From: Numida meleagris
Lineage: Eukaryota > Chordata > Aves > Galliformes > Numididae
Direction of reading: 5' to 3'
NCBI RefSeq assembly: GCF_002078875.1
Contig: NC_034411.1
Coordinates: 4,801,180-4,865,179, forward strand
Length of the DNA stretch: 64,000 nt
The notes under the pieces are model-generated. The model was not told where the DNA came from. It searched no databases and worked only from the letters and a program-made list of their open reading frames with translations. Shown piece by piece: positions 35,746 to 50,300 of the stretch; position 1 is the first letter of the stretch; every line of letters begins with the position of its first letter. Made by a program: the position numbers and the translations under genes.

Positions 35746-38700
35746 TTCTGTTTAGAAATCCAAATCCTTAAATTTCAAATAGTAGGTCCGGTAAATTCTA
35801 AGGGATTCTGCAGATTAGAATCTATATAGCAACTCTGGATCTAATCCAACACCGTAATTCATCAGACTGAACAGCCGCTTTGAGATTCCCACCTTCTCTA
35901 CTTCTTGTTCCCACTCCCACTACTTGCATTTTGCGGTTTACTGTTCCCTTAATCACAGCCATTCAAAAGTATATTGGCCTAAATTTAAATAATAAAAGAC
36001 ATTGGTTTTAGGGAGGCTTTTTTTTATTTGGACCATTTCAGGCTGTTGTCTTGAAAAGGTTTGCTTTGGCATGAGTAAGGGGCGAAGGGCTGACTGAGAG
36101 CGAAGTGAGGGGTATGGAAACAAGCACAGAGGGGAGAGATGAGTGATAACTTCCCTTACTGCTGGGTAAACTGTAATGTGAAACCCTGTTTTCAAACATT
36201 TGAGGTGTGGACAGTGAGCGTCTCTTTTTTTACCCTAATGTTCCCTTCTAAAAATTATTCTCCTTCTCTAGGCAGTCACAGTTTCTCTCTGCGCCTGGCC
36301 CACCATCCAATTTCTGTACTGGGAAATGGTGGATTTAGTCCTGGGCTAATTTCCCAGATTCTCTCTCCCTCTTTGAATTGGCGTCCCGTCCTTGCCAGCT
36401 TCTTGTGCCACGTCCCAGTCACAGTCAGAGGGGCTCGGTCTCATCTCGAATCCTGCCATCCATCTCTGGCAGCAGGTAGCACCCCTTCTTCCTTTCAACA
36501 GTTTGTATTGGGATGAAAAGAGTTGTGAACAGGCAGTAAATCATCAAGCCAAACGGATTCATTACTTAAACAAATGAAAAGGAACTGCCAACTTCAGAAT
36601 TGCTGTGAGTGAAGGAAAAAATGACGGAAGCCTACGCTTACAGTTGTCATCTTTTTCTGTGTTTTAATCACAAATTTGATTTAAAATGATTAGCCCAACC
36701 TAGCTGCGCTACGGTGGTCGTCCCTTCTGATGTTGCATTTCTCATAGGCAGCATTGTTGGTGTGAGGGGATAAAACCCCCGGTGTTACCACTTGCTTTGT
36801 ATTTCTTCACCCTGGATGATTTGGCAGTAATTTCTCCACAGGGATTATTTGTTCAAGGGTGGGACCTCTGCTCAGTCCAGATATAAGCCAGCTGTGGTGG
36901 AATTTAGCCCCTTCTCTGGGCTTACAAGCAATTAGCGGCTCAGCCAGGACTGCCTGCCCTCACTGCAAACAAAAGCTTCAGCAGAAAACTTCTCCCAGGA
37001 AGTGACAGCTGGACAAAGAACTGGCGGATTTATCGGACAATTATTTCGAGTCACTTTTTATAGAATAGGAAAGCAGCGTGACCTCACCGTGGACTGAGAC
37101 GAGGCCTCTTCCGTCTATAAGTTTGCATGTAGATCACTAGCGGAACGTGTGTCAGAAGAATGGATATTCCTAATAGCAGCAGGTACAGATAGAAGTCGTG
37201 AGTGAGTTCTGAAGGAAATTTGCTCTGATGACAGGTTAGTTTTTCATCAGGAGCTGGAAAATTGCAAATATACCATTATTCAAATAGGAAATATCTGCAA
37301 ATAGGGTAAACTAAGCAAATACTGTACAGTTCATATGCGATATTATTATATTCTTCCCTCTTGAGAGTTGATTCAGCAGGAGCAGTGGGATGTTTTTAAA
37401 CTTAAAAAATGCGGATGTTTAGAGGAATCTGTTTCATTATTAAGCAAAAACGCACCGATGCGCATCAAATATTAAATATGATTCTCTCTTTTTTCAGAAT
37501 TAATTCCCAAATTCAGTGCTATAAAATTTTAACAGTTGTATGAGATACCTCTGAAGACCCTTCATTATGTCACTTTATTACAGCATATGTGAAGCCATAG
37601 TACCCTTGGTTGCCATAGCTCCTTATTTAACCAAGAAAAAAATGTTTCATGGCTGCACAGCTGGGTAACCTTAGATATCTGTAGGTTTTTTTTAAGAAAT
37701 GATCATATGCTCCATACTCTTTTAACGTGGATTTTGCTTCAAAACACCTGTAAACTGCTTGTCTTATTTTTACTTTTTGACAACATGATAAATATCAGAC
37801 CACGGTTTTGCACAGTTTTGTCTGGTTCTTCTCTGGGTTTGTGGAATGAAGGGAATGAAGGGAAGTGTTTTGGTTTTTTTCCCCACCTCTTTTCCTCTTG
37901 CAAGGCTGAGTGCAGAAGCAAGCTCTGTGTATTGCAGCACAAGGAAGGCACAGAGCCCGTGCTGCTGGGTGTGACAGGTTTACCATCGAGCATATAGTTG
38001 TATGTTTTAAAAAATATCCCACTCCTTAATTATGTGCTTTTCTTTCGTTCGTGTTCTTTAAAACCTAGTTCTTCTCACTGAACAAGTTGTATCGTGTCTC
38101 TTCTGAAACTGCTATCAAATAGCAGTTCAAATATTATCCAGCTTTAGATGCTAGCTTTAGTTAAATATCTGCCTTGTCAGGGGAGACACTATGAGGAAGA
38201 CTTGTTTAGCTTCACAATTTGTGTTAATGTTTAAATAACATCACGGGCGTGAAATATCCAGGAAGGCTGCTGTAGTCTCCAGGAGCTTCTTAGATCAAAT
38301 TAATGCCCTAATACTCAGGGAATATTTACAGTTTAATAATTGAGGAAAGTTGATTAAATATACAAAGCATTTAGATACCCATTTTGAGCTCACATTAATT
38401 CCTGGCAGATTAAAGCCTCTTGGCATTTAGAGAATTACAGACTTAAAGCAGTCGGTTTGGGCCTTATAGCAACGTGTGCATTTAATGGGAAACGCAATAT
38501 CTGGGTACATAAGGGTTCATGTATCTGGTTATATTTAGTCAACTACAGAGTCTGATTTCTTGTGATTGCTGGAACAATGGAGCTGCTTGTCTAAAAGCGT
38601 GTGGGAAGAGGGATCTGACGGCATTTGAAGATTTGTGGATAGCATTTCCCCCAGCTAAGATGGTGGAAGACAACTTGTCCATGTTTTGCTGTAGCTGTGG

Positions 38701-41700
38701 GGATCATTTCTTTCCGTTGTGTGAGTCTGCTAACAGCCATCACAACTGCTGATCTTTAGCAGGTCTGCATAAGGGTATCTCAGCTATCCTGGGCAATCTT
38801 CTCCTTGCACATCGCTATCCCATTATGCGATGGGAACATTTCTTCCTGCAATCCACATTTTTTGTTGTTGTTGTTTACAGCTTTAAGCCAGAAATTAAAG
38901 GATACCTGTTGACTTAAGAAATAATAAATAGATAAATAAATAGGAAAGAAAGAAAAGCTGTCTTTCACAACATCTCATCTGCGAGGACAGCAGGTGCCTG
39001 TGAAGCAGCCCACAAGGCTAATGGTGAAGGACCAGGACACGCAAGAAAGACTCATTAGGATGTTCCACGCTGCCCAGCCTGGTTTTGTTTTTGTAGAGCA
39101 AAATGTCTGTAAAGCACACCTCCCAAATTGCTGCTGAGAGAGATGAGATGACAGCAGTACTCTGCCTCCGCCTCTGTGGGTAAATCTTCCCGGGATGTCG
39201 CTGCCCTGAGATTGCAAAAGGGTGCAAATCACTGCCTCCTCCTCCTCTGTGGGAATAAATCAGACATGAGAGTTGTAGACCTGGCAGTTAAGCATTTCCA
39301 TTTGTAGAACACTGACATACTAATGACGGTAATTTTGCATTTGTTACTACATGCCTAATCTAATTAAGTTTTTCTTAGGGTACAATTGTTGTTTTCTGTG
39401 TTTAATTATGTAAGCACCAGGTGCAAATGTTAACAGTAGCTGAATCCAGGAGGAAACCTTTTATCTTTGTGTTATGCAAGACCCTTTTCAGTATCTTTAA
39501 TTTTGCACTTAAAAAATGCCTGCAGTATTTGATTCTTCCAAGGAGTTCTATTAGCATTTCTGATTGATATGTATAGGAAATGCTAATGAGGACTAAATGT
39601 TTACATTACTCCTAGTTTAAATATGTTCAGAACCATATACGAATGCTACATTTTTGGTTTCAGGTGCTGCAGTAGCTCAGAATCCCTTTCCCAGCTATAC
39701 TGCTGTTTTTGAGGCTTGGCAGACTTCCCACACTCCAGGACAGATCTGCTCCCCTCTATCTGAAAAGGTCTGAGCTCCGCAGGGGTCTGCTGTCTGAACC
39801 TGAATTTCGTGGAGCGCTGGTAAAAACTGCATCTGTGGCTGCCAGCCTGGCTGTGAACTTTGTGCCACCATTTCATTGGTGCCTGTTCAAACATTGAAAG
39901 GGAGTTTTCAGTAGAATTCTTTGCCTGGAATAATAAACTCCGGTACTATTTTTAAAACTGAAGGACCTGAGCTTTGAAATGATGTAAAAGGCTGCTCTGA
40001 GGCAAGTGACTCGCAGAAAGTTTCGAAATTATGTTAATTTTTAAACACAGCAAAGAGGAACTGCAGTAAAGATTTCCACCTAGAGATGGGTAATTGTTTT
40101 AGTCTGTTACGAAAAAATAAGTAAAGTTTATATTTTCTAGTTTCAAGTCATTTATTAGTCATCTATATTTGCATAAATTCGGCATTAAGTATAAGAGAAA
40201 AATTAGACTGAATAGTTGATGTGGTTGTTCTAAAGCCCAGTGTACCATAAAACGTTCCCCCTACTAACAAATGAAAACTGTCTATAGTATTTTCTAATTG
40301 GTGAGTTGTGCATTTTACATAATGGTATTTTTGTATAATACACAAGCCTGTACGTAGTGTGAGGTTAAGCCTACAGCCAGCACACCATTTTCTTCTAGTA
40401 ATCTCGCGAGGATTCCTTCCAAGCAGGATGCTAAGCGCTTCGTGGACCACAGGTCAGTAGTAGTGACCCAGAATTTGTTACCTTTCATTTAGGATCCACC
40501 CAGCACCCTGTGCCTGACGGTCAATTTTGATCTTGCTGTGAAGTATGGTTTTATGTTTGAACTTTGAACCGTCTTCAGTACAGAAACCTTGAAGTTTGCA
40601 TTTGTACTGGTGGAAGATGGACAGCATCCACCGCTTTTATTCCAGGTCCAGGTAAACAAGGAAGCCACATCTGCTGGTTACTTTGAATTAAGCTTTCCAG
40701 AGTTAATGGTGGATATTTCCCCATCCCTGCCGTTGTTCTGCCAGACCTCAGTTTTTTCATGGTTGCTTTATTTTTTACCCTTCAAGCTTCTAATTCAAAC
40801 TGCACTCATTTGATGGTTTATCACAAAATTTGTTCAGAGGCTTCCATTTTTAAGGTAGTCTTTTAACAACTACTGATTATGCATTGCATCAAAGAAAAGC
40901 GGTTGAAAACTTTAAAACCACAAATAAAATATACATCAGTGAGTTACAGTGATGAATGCTAACATACTGTTTCTTCAGGAGGAGCCCTTTAGGGAAAGAA
41001 GACCATGTTTCAGGTGATAGGAAAAATAGCAAACTACTCTTATGAGGATGGCATGCTAGAGTTAGTGGTCTGGTTGCACTAAAAATAAATTCAAAAAATA
41101 TGAAAGGAAATCTGTTCAGTATTAGTTCATAACATTCTGCATCGCAGAGTCATGGTTGTTTTTTATTTCTGGCAGTGAGGCCCACAGATGAATGGGAATA
41201 GTAACTTGTCACTTAGCACCAATACTTTTTGCTTTTGGAGCGATTTTCTCATTATTCCTGCTCCATTTTCCCCCCAGAAGTACAATAATTTACTTAGGTG
41301 ATAATAAACAGGCCGCAGTATATTAGGAGCTGATATCTGTTTCCATGTAGAGATGCTTGGAGAAAAAAGAAAAGAGTATCTTGCAAAAAAATATGTTGAC
41401 CTCATTAGGTGCAAAAGTGTCTCACATGGCCCTTAAGCAACGCTTCAGCTTCTCCAGCTTCTCAGCGTGAAAACATGTCTGAGTAAGTTGTATTATTTCA
41501 GGACAGTGAACAGCTTGCTTCAGATCCAGCAACTGTGTTTATTCCTTAGTTTTGGTTTTTCTTCCAAATGAAGAGCGTCACTCTGCACTGTTTACATTTA
41601 GATCTCAAAACAATTAAGCTGAAACAGCTTCATAAGATTTGGAGCTGGCTTTCTCTCAGGGAAGGCTTAACATGTAGTTTCCAGAGTCACACAGTAAATA

Positions 41701-43943
41701 GACTTCTTTTTCTTTTTTCAAGCTGGTGTGATTGCATATGCATTCATCTTTCTGAAGAGCTTCGAATGGTGTTGGTTTTGAATTGTGCAAATTGGCAAGG
41801 AAACGCAGCCGTAATTTCTACGTAGTGCTTCAATTATCTTTATGAGAAGAACAGCTAACTGATTTATTATATCTTTGAGGATAATTTGTCTTTGGGAGAT
41901 CCCCAAATTATCTTCAAGGATCCCACTCAAATAACTTCTACGTGAAAAAGTGAAGAAGAAAGCAGTAAAAACTTGTTGCCCATTGAACACAGGATCAAGT
42001 AGAGATGAAATTCACTGATTTCCCTCATTGCATTTTCCCGTGTCTTGCACTGTATCCATCTGTGAAATACACAAACTTTGACAGTCTGAATGGACCTTGA
42101 TCTGTAACATAATTGTATTGTGCTAAGTCACAGAAATACTACAGTATGTAAGTAACTTCAAAGAGACTGAGTTGCTGAGTTTTTAGGGGGCCATCCTATT
42201 CTTCCAATCCTTCCCCATTTCCGCGTTTCATCCTACTCCTGTACTGACCTGATGCATGTTTCTGAGTGTGTAATCCAGTAATTCTTCGCTCCATTTTGTG
42301 ATAACTGGCATTTATTTCTCAGCACACAAAGCTTTCAAAGTAGGTGTCCCCTCTGGCAAGCTACTAAAGTAATAAATACATAAAGGGCTGCAAAGCTTAT
42401 GACCTTAGCTTTCTGATTTCTGGATCCTGATTCAGCTTCCTCCATGTGGAACAAAAGGGGACGCCGGAGGTGTCTGTATGCCACTGCTTCTTCCCTTCCT
42501 GCTATTCCTTAGCAAAGGGCAAAGAACAGAATGTGTTCTGTACCAGATGTGCTACAAGGGTCGTGCGTATGTGGGACTGAACAGATGAGAAGAATTGTTA
42601 CACAGCTACTTTTACAGCTCTCTGCCACAATGACTCACCGTCCAGGACTGTACGAAGGCCTTCTGAAGCAGGAACAGCACCTTGGACTGCTGATCCTCAT
42701 CCCCTGATCTGAGTAAGTCAAGAGCGTTTTCATTTTGCTCCTGCTTGCTTGCTGGAGGACAGAACAGGTGTGAAGCAGAGCAAATAGGAGCTCAGCCCCT
42801 TGTAATCGAAGAAGACCCCAGGAAGTATATGGACACAGGAGGGGAAATGTCTGCAGAGGGTTTGGTGGGTAGCCTGCTGCCTGTAATGGAAGTGATGACA
42901 GTAATCAGACATCAGGATGAGAAAATGGTGCTCCCTTGCCCAGGACCAGTACTGTTGCCTCCGGTGCTCCCTGTGCCCCTGCTGCCTTCCCCCAGTAGCG
43001 ACACTGCAGATCAGCGTCATTCCTCCACCGGTTTTGCAAACAGTGCAGCCGCACTTAAGGGGTTTGCTATCAGCAGGGGTTGAGAGGGCACCAGGCAGGA
43101 TTTAGCTGCTGTTGCATATACAGTTCAGAATAATTTTCTGCTCCTTTGATGGCTCTTGATGAGTTTTATTCAGTTCCAGTCTAATCAAGTTAATAATGTT
43201 TTAGCACATCGCCTTTCTGCAGACTTTTTTGCAGCAGGCAAGTGTAATCTTTCTCAAAAAGAGAAAAATAATTCCCCTTTCATCTTTCTAGGGAAAACTT
43301 TACTTTATTCATGTGTAGTGACCTGCTCAACATTTGATAACTAGTGTGTCACTGAAAGTTCCTCATTATGGTCCCAGCTTGCCGACCACCTGGAGTGCTT
43401 CATTATTAATGTGAACTTCAGGTTAAATTTTTAGATCTGTGCAGGTGCATTTGCACTGTTCATTCCAGGCTGGTGACACATGCCTTGCGAAGGGACAGTG
43501 TGCGTGAGCCTGAGTGTGTCTAAAGATATATGGATTAGTTATTATTTTGACACCGGCCATAAGAGGAGTGTAAGGACTGAGGCTCACACTCTGTGTTGAT
43601 TATAATCTAACTTTGGCTTTCCTTGGCAATCATTCTTTGATATATAGGCACTTAATCTCAGCGCCTGGAGAAAAGTAGAGAAGTCAGAGGGGAAAGGATA
43701 AAGGGGAAGCCACACTCTAGTTTAAGCCAGTAACACAGAAAGAGCTTAGTTCTTATTCCAGACATGAACGTATCTTCGGATGTAGATGATAGTTACATGG
43801 CAACCAGACACTGCAGAGCCCTCCAGATTGCTACTGGTTGTCTTGCAAGATGTAAGTAATCCTGTCAGTGCAGCTAGGATGCTGTTACGATGATGAGTTT
43901 AGGAAGAATCTTGCATCTCCTTGATGGAAGCTTAATTTTGACC
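35746..43943 (+). other. MACROD2: Downstream intron, second part
   Basis: AT-rich anonymous DNA with an AAAT/GATA-like short repeat at about 38918-38945 and an inverted repeat at 39550-39587. No exon or transposon is recognised. Open frames up to about 125 codons (for example 36139-36516) have no recognisable content. Confidence 0.55.
39550..39587. repeat. Inverted repeat, 11-bp arms with 16-nt loop
   Basis: ATTAGCATTTC and GAAATGCTAAT are exact reverse complements. The right half contains ATGCTAAT, one base from an octamer POU site (ATGCAAAT-like). The hairpin is short and AT-rich, so function is uncertain. Confidence 0.5.
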
Positions 43944-43963
43944 TTTTTTTTTTTTTTTTTTTT
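43944..43963. repeat. Poly-T tract (20 T)
   Basis: Twenty uninterrupted T. No retrogene or LINE body is seen next to it, so it is probably a simple mononucleotide repeat. Confidence 0.9.
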
Positions 43964-44174
43964 CAATAGTTGCTTAAAACACCTTCACTTCACCAGCCAG
44001 CCATCTATGCATCCTGCAATCAGGTAGTGGCTACCGAATGAAATCTCCGATCTTAACTTGGTTGGTTTATAGTCTAAATAAATAAAACTGCAAAAGACAT
44101 CAGAGTATGATGTAGCATGCAGCAGAGCTCTCTATGGTTGCAGGCTTATTCATTGTTTTCCCTGAGGATGGTTC

Positions 44175-44391
44175 TTTCCTTTCCTTTTCCTTTTCCTTTT
44201 CCTTTTCCTTTTCCTTTTCCTTTTCCTTTTCCTTTTCCTTTTCCTTTTCCTTTTCCTTTTCCTTTTCCTTNTTTTCCTTTTCCTTTTCCTTTTCCTTTTC
44301 CTTTTCCTTTTCCTTTTCCTTTTCCTTTTCCTTTTCCTTTTCCTTTTCCTTTTCCTTTCCTTTCCTTTTTTTTTTTAATTTTTTTTTTTAA
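44175..44391. repeat. (TTTTCC)n hexamer microsatellite with one ambiguous base, followed by T-rich run
   Basis: About 190 bases of nearly pure TTTTCC units (roughly 30), with one N at 44271 where the register is unresolved, then a poly-T run with one AA interruption. The unit is mirror-symmetric homopyrimidine, the class of sequence that can form H-DNA triplexes. The FPFPFP, FSFSFS and GKGKGK open frames through it are by-products of the repeat. The N suggests a sequencing or assembly problem, so the true length may differ. Confidence 0.97.
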
Positions 44392-47300
44392 GGGGGGACT
44401 TCTTTTGGAACCTTTCTTGTTTTGTTTTTGTTCGAATAAATATGGAAGTTTCAGAAGTAGGAGGAGCGGTTGCTCAGTAGGAGTAGTGGAGCTGGAAGAA
44501 CAAAGGGAGATGGACTGAAAAAGAAGGGGAAAAGAATAGCTACAAGTGTTAAAGGGAGTGGGGAGATAGGAAATCTCTCTGTGGGACTGAGAGAATTGGG
44601 AAATGTGGGCAAGAATAAAGTGGAGAGGGGAAGACAACTCCAGAAATGTGGTGTTTTGTTCTTTAAAGAAAGCCTTAGTTCAGTAAGATAGCCTCAGCTA
44701 CAGTGGCTGAGGACCAGATCTTGACATACTGACAGAATTTATCTGCTTAAAACAAGTAATAAAATCCATTAATGCTTTTCTTCTTTGAAGAGCTAAGTAC
44801 CAAAAGGTATTTCCTCATGAGGTTAATATTTCAAACAAAGATCTTTCTTAAATGCTGAAGGATTAAGGGTTTTAAAATATTATAAAATTTTATATGGTTT
44901 GTGTAGCTGAAATCTTCTTAGTGATTTTACCCTTCCTTAAACTGACTGTCTACTGATACGTATATTTTTGCATATGGAAAGACTAGTGTCCTCTGTTTCT
45001 AATAGGTTATTGTAACACCTACTTCAGTTCAGTTAAAAAAAACATGTGGTCTGAAAGTGTGAATGTGAATAGACTCTCGGGTAAAATTTAGTTGTAGTGA
45101 CTAAGGTAGCTGTGATAGTCTGCTCTGAATTGAAAACTGGACAGAAAATCAGTGGATCTGGAGACACTCTGACCATCACAGACTAGAATTCCATAGAAAC
45201 AAGCGTATTTGAAAACGAGCATTTTATGCATAAAACTAATACATACAGTCACTCTGTCCAATTAATATTGAGAGAGCCGACAAATCAGAGTACTTTAAAC
45301 TCATGATTCTGATTCTCAATCAAAAATCAGAGAAAGTGATTTTGCTTTTGGGGATTTCAAATCTACATGGTAGAATTCTACAGTGGTAAATTGCTGGTTA
45401 AGAGAGGAAAGAAGTCTGTAAATTTATTGAATAGTTTAAAATGAATTAAATATACCAATTAAAATTATTTTTTATCTGCCATATTTTTTTCATCTACACC
45501 TCACATATTTTTGGGAAAACATCCAAGGACTTTTATGCTGTCTTCTTTGAAATGTGTCTGGTGAATGTCCCATGTGAAATAAATTGTTTTTATTATATTT
45601 TGCAAAAGTACATATTTAATAGTGGAATGCTTCGCTTATGTTCTTTTATGACTCTAGTGTATCATATAGGTTCAGAGGTCTTTAATTAATTGTTAAGATA
45701 GGACTTTAATGACAAAATAATGCCTCTGATGTATCTGTGACTTTGGGATTAGATATTAGAAAGGTATTATATCTTTCAACTCTTCCTTATGTGATGTGAC
45801 ATTACTGCCCCAGACATTTTTTACTGCATGAGCAATCAACATAAAGGAAAACTAGACAGCATTCATGTTAGGACAAGAAGCAGTGTAACTTTCAATAAGG
45901 TGACTTCAGAAAACTGACACAGAGATATTTCACTGGAGACATTCTGGTTTGACCTCTACCTCACCATTCTTTTTTCTTTTTTCTTCTTTTTTTTGTCAGA
46001 TTAAACGGAGGAGAAGGAGTTTGTAAAAACCCTCAAGAAAACTGACAGTTCCTTGTAGAATGTAGTTCTTTCTAATTTCCATGTATTTCCGTGTAGGAGA
46101 ATGGCTCTCTGAGAGCACATTAGCCTTCAACCTTGGCAGGCGTAGAAGTAAATCGGCAGTATTGTGATTGAAATGTTATACCTGCTTATTCTAAAACTGA
46201 CATGATAGGTGACAAATGACAAAGGCATTACTGGGTCAGGTGAAGCCTTTGTCATAATCTCTTTTCCCCCAACTTTTAGCTGTTGCAGCAAAGAGAATCC
46301 TGTTTCAAGGATTATTAACACCACCTGCTACAAAATTCCTTTGGGGAGGACAAGAGCACTTTGGATTCAAACACTGACTTTGAAGCATGTAGGGAAATGG
46401 CACTATCTGTGCAGATACGGTAATGGCTGGTTTGGTTTTGTTAAATTTCTCCCGTATAAATGTTAAATGAAATCCTTAAGTGCTTGTTATTCGCAGGATT
46501 TAGATGTGCAATCTGCTGCAGTGAATTTTGCAGCAAGATTTAACGGATCTCCAGGTTTGCCACTTAAAGCTCGCCCCTTAATTCTGTATCCCAAAGAGAA
46601 AGTTCTGTCTCCATTATGTAGGATTTTGTACTCATCTTTCTTTTCCAGCGCTTTTCATGTTTTTGCAAACTTTTCCTTGCGTCTGATTCCCGGTAGGGCA
46701 GATTCTTCCCTCAGAGCTGTCTGTGGAAAAGTTATTTCTCCCTTTTGGAGACGGTTTTCATCCTACTTCTCTTCTGGGTCTCCTGTGCTCCCTAGGAAGG
46801 AATGCAAACCCTCCCTTGCTGGCTGTGGGGTATGAGGCTCAGCTGCTGCAAGGGCTGCACGCTGGGGAGCGGAAAGGTTTCTGCCAAGAAGCCAGAGTAC
46901 TAAGTTTGATCCCAAGTCATTTGCCTTTCCTGTGCTGGCTTTTGGGCTTTTTTAAAAGGCAGCTGAGGGAAAGGTGTGACTCCCTTTAATTGGCAAGTGG
47001 CATTGGCACGGTCCCTTTCCTACTGGAACGGCCTGAAGCAGAACAGGCGGAGGAGAACAAGAGAAGCCCTGGGCTCTTTTCATCTCAGCCTCTGATTGCA
47101 GATCCCCCTGGAACCAGGGAGTGAATCTGTCCCTTTGTATTTTTGACTGAAGTGAGCACTGATTGATTTGTCAAGTGATTACATGCTCAGATGAGATACT
47201 GGAATGTACAGTTTGATTCGTATTCAGTACCGCAGCAATGCCTAGGAGATGCTTCATATAGTAGGTATATAATAAAGATTTTAGTTATTGCAGAAGAATT

Positions 47301-50300
47301 TGTACGTAGAAATCACCTTTGTGCATGTCTTTCAGAACCTTCTTCAGCATCGTATCCTTTTGTTTGTTTTCTTTTTGGAGAATTTGCTGACCTTGTGCTT
47401 GCAAAAAGAAAATATCGGAGTTTAAATGTTTGCCAGAAGGACTTGTTTCTAAATAAAAATACTGAAGTGCACTGAAGTTAATTGTCTTTTGAGGGTATAT
47501 CTGCCCTCTCTACACTCAGATACAATAATATACACCTAAACCATAAGGAGTCTTCAACTCATCAGCAAAGGCTTTCAGCTTTGTTTGGCTGGCACGTTTA
47601 TAGTGTGGAAGTTATTACTCCCGTGAATATGAATCCTAGGAGGTCTCTCCACATAAATCCACTTTCTGTCTTTCTCAAAACAACCCCTGGAAGAACCTGA
47701 CAATCTATTCTGTTCTCGGCTACCCATTTTATGCTGCTTTCCTCTGTTTGCCGTTTCACTCATCATAGGGTGTGGCAGAAATGCTGAGTCACAGCTTGAA
47801 GCAGTGATGGAGCACCTGGTGGGAGGGCAGGGCCAACCCTGGGGAGCTCAGGTGCATGCAATGCACCCGAGTGACCAGAAGGGCTGGAGCCAGGATCCAG
47901 CCCTTCCCAGACCTCATTGAAGGGTTGGCAATGGAGGTGAGGGTATCTTGCTGGAGATCCCTGCCTACTGGAGGCCTTCCAAAGGTAAGTTGTTTTTCTT
48001 CCTTTGTTTTTGCATTCATGGCTGCTGCATTTGGGCTTGTTCTCATTTGCCGCAGCCTAGGATTGAGCATTACATAGTGTTACTCAGAGTCAAACTTCTG
48101 ATGTTGGGCGATCTGTAAGCTCCTCGAAGACAAAGTTGCTTTTAGCTACATAAAGCTTTGAGACCTAAAAATTGATGGCATTCTGGAGAGTTCTCAGGCA
48201 ATACCTAGGTGCTGATTACTGCTGTTACTGATTACTATTGGGGTTTGGATGTGTAAGCCTTGTAGTTTTCTGTATCTGAAGTATAAGAAATGAGTTATTT
48301 CTTTCTTTTCAATCAGAAGAGGATTTTTGGCCAAGAGAGGTTGAGGGGGAATCGCCACACTGTGGCGTGGTGGCGTGAATGTATTAATTCGTGGTTTCTG
48401 ATCTTAGAGTCTGTTTTAGAAGTTAAGAAGGTAGGGCTGTTTTAAACGGTTCTGATGTACTAGTTGCATTTACTAAGCAGCAACTCTTTGCTTTTGTGAG
48501 AGTGAGGGGTGGGAATAGCTCTGTATTGCACATCAATTACGCATTCACAAGAAGCGACTGTCTGGTTAACACCACTGCTTAGTGGACAGAAATAATGGTT
48601 TTAGAGTTCTTGCTGTCATCAAGCCCCATTGGGGGGAAAAAACCAACAATACAAAACAACAACAGAAGATGTTTTTAGGAATATTGAAACAAATAAAACT
48701 TGAGTGCCTTTGAAGTGGTGGCTTTGAGTTGACTGTAAGCTCGACCAAAGCTCCTTCCTGCACAACTTGGGCATCTGAAACAGAAAAATAATTACTAGTC
48801 TTTATTTCTTGGGCAGTTTGTCAGAGATCTGCTTGGGTGTTACCAGATGGGAACTTCTGGCCCTGTAAATGGGTGAAGAATACATTGTCTTCAACTAAGA
48901 AAGATGGGGATTGATAAAGCAAAAGCAGCCCGGATATTAAATGCGAACTTGAGTTCGTTCCCTTTAAACATCAATGAAGAGGGCGATTGTGCTGGTGTAA
49001 ATTAAAAACATTACTGCTAAGCAGCCGTGAGTCTGAATCTCTCCATTGTCTGCATTTGGTAGTGACCTGAGGCTTAGGTAATGCCTTGCTACTGGCTCTT
49101 TTCACGTTAGGGATGTGTGTATCTATCTATCTGTTTGTGTGTATGTGTATATGGTACGGATATGAAGATACTTGTACAGGTACGTGGCAGATCCAGTTCA
49201 GTTTTTATGCTTTCACTTTTTAACAGCTGAGTAGTTGCAAAGTGATGTTTGTGTACTCACGGTCCTGGATGGAAGATGGGTTATGCATCTAGGAGAAGGT
49301 GTTATGTATCTTTGGAAAATATCTGAGAACTGTAGGCTATGAGTAACTAAAATGGCGAAATTCCAGCACTTGAAATAAATGAAAAACACAATTCCACCGA
49401 AAACTTGAGGAGTGTTTTGAGGTGATAGATGGACACTAAGGTGATTGACAAGCCTCTCAGCATGGGCCTTCCTTTTTGAAGGAGGAAAGCCTCAGAACAA
49501 TGCTGCTTTTGGGATGGGACCTTTCTGTTTGTTTATTCCATCTCTGGAAGCCAGATTCCGTGTTTCTCTGAGAGGTCAGAAGACTGCTTTAAACTGTTCT
49601 CAGGGCAGAATTAAATTGATTCTCAGTGGGTTATCTTCTCTGTGCTACCGTGGGCCTCACTTAGAAAGGAGAATTGTGTTCTATTCAACTTGCATTTTGT
49701 AGCAATCTTTCTTAGAATACCAGTGATAATATAAAACACTGAGATTCTTTCCAGATGGGTATGGCGGTGTCCGTATGTCAAAGTCCATTGTTTAGGAAGT
49801 AATAATAATGCATTGATGGATACTAGGAAATACTAAAGAATATACTATTGCTCCTTGGTTAGGGTAGGGAAAAGAGGAGATCTCTGCATGGCCTGGGAGG
49901 AAATAGGATTCTTACAAGACAGAAGGCATTAATAAGATGAAAGGGAGGATGTGTGGTGTTTGAATGCTGTCTAGGCTGTTGCTGGATCCTGGAGTGAAAG
50001 GGAGACTTTTGGAGAGGAAACCTTGAGGCAGTACAGCTTTTCTGGGCACAGGATCATAATCTCGTGTCTGAAATGATCCCTGAAATATATTGCAGAAAGT
50101 ATTTTTAAAATTCCACTTAAAGATCACCGATATGACAAAGTGATCAATATTTTCATTTCCCTTTGTTGACAAACTGTTTGTTCAAGGGTGTGCTGTTGCA
50201 ATGAAGGTAAGCCCATCGCAGCAGTCTTACAACTGGCTGAAATGTGGTACGTTTTAAGAAATCCATAGCTCTCCAGTGACTTTGGGAAACTATAGCAAGC

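Noticed and set aside
44117..44637. Frames encoding FPFPFP, FSFSFS or GKGKGK repeats
   Set aside because: These are translations of the (TTTTCC)n microsatellite, and they cross the N.
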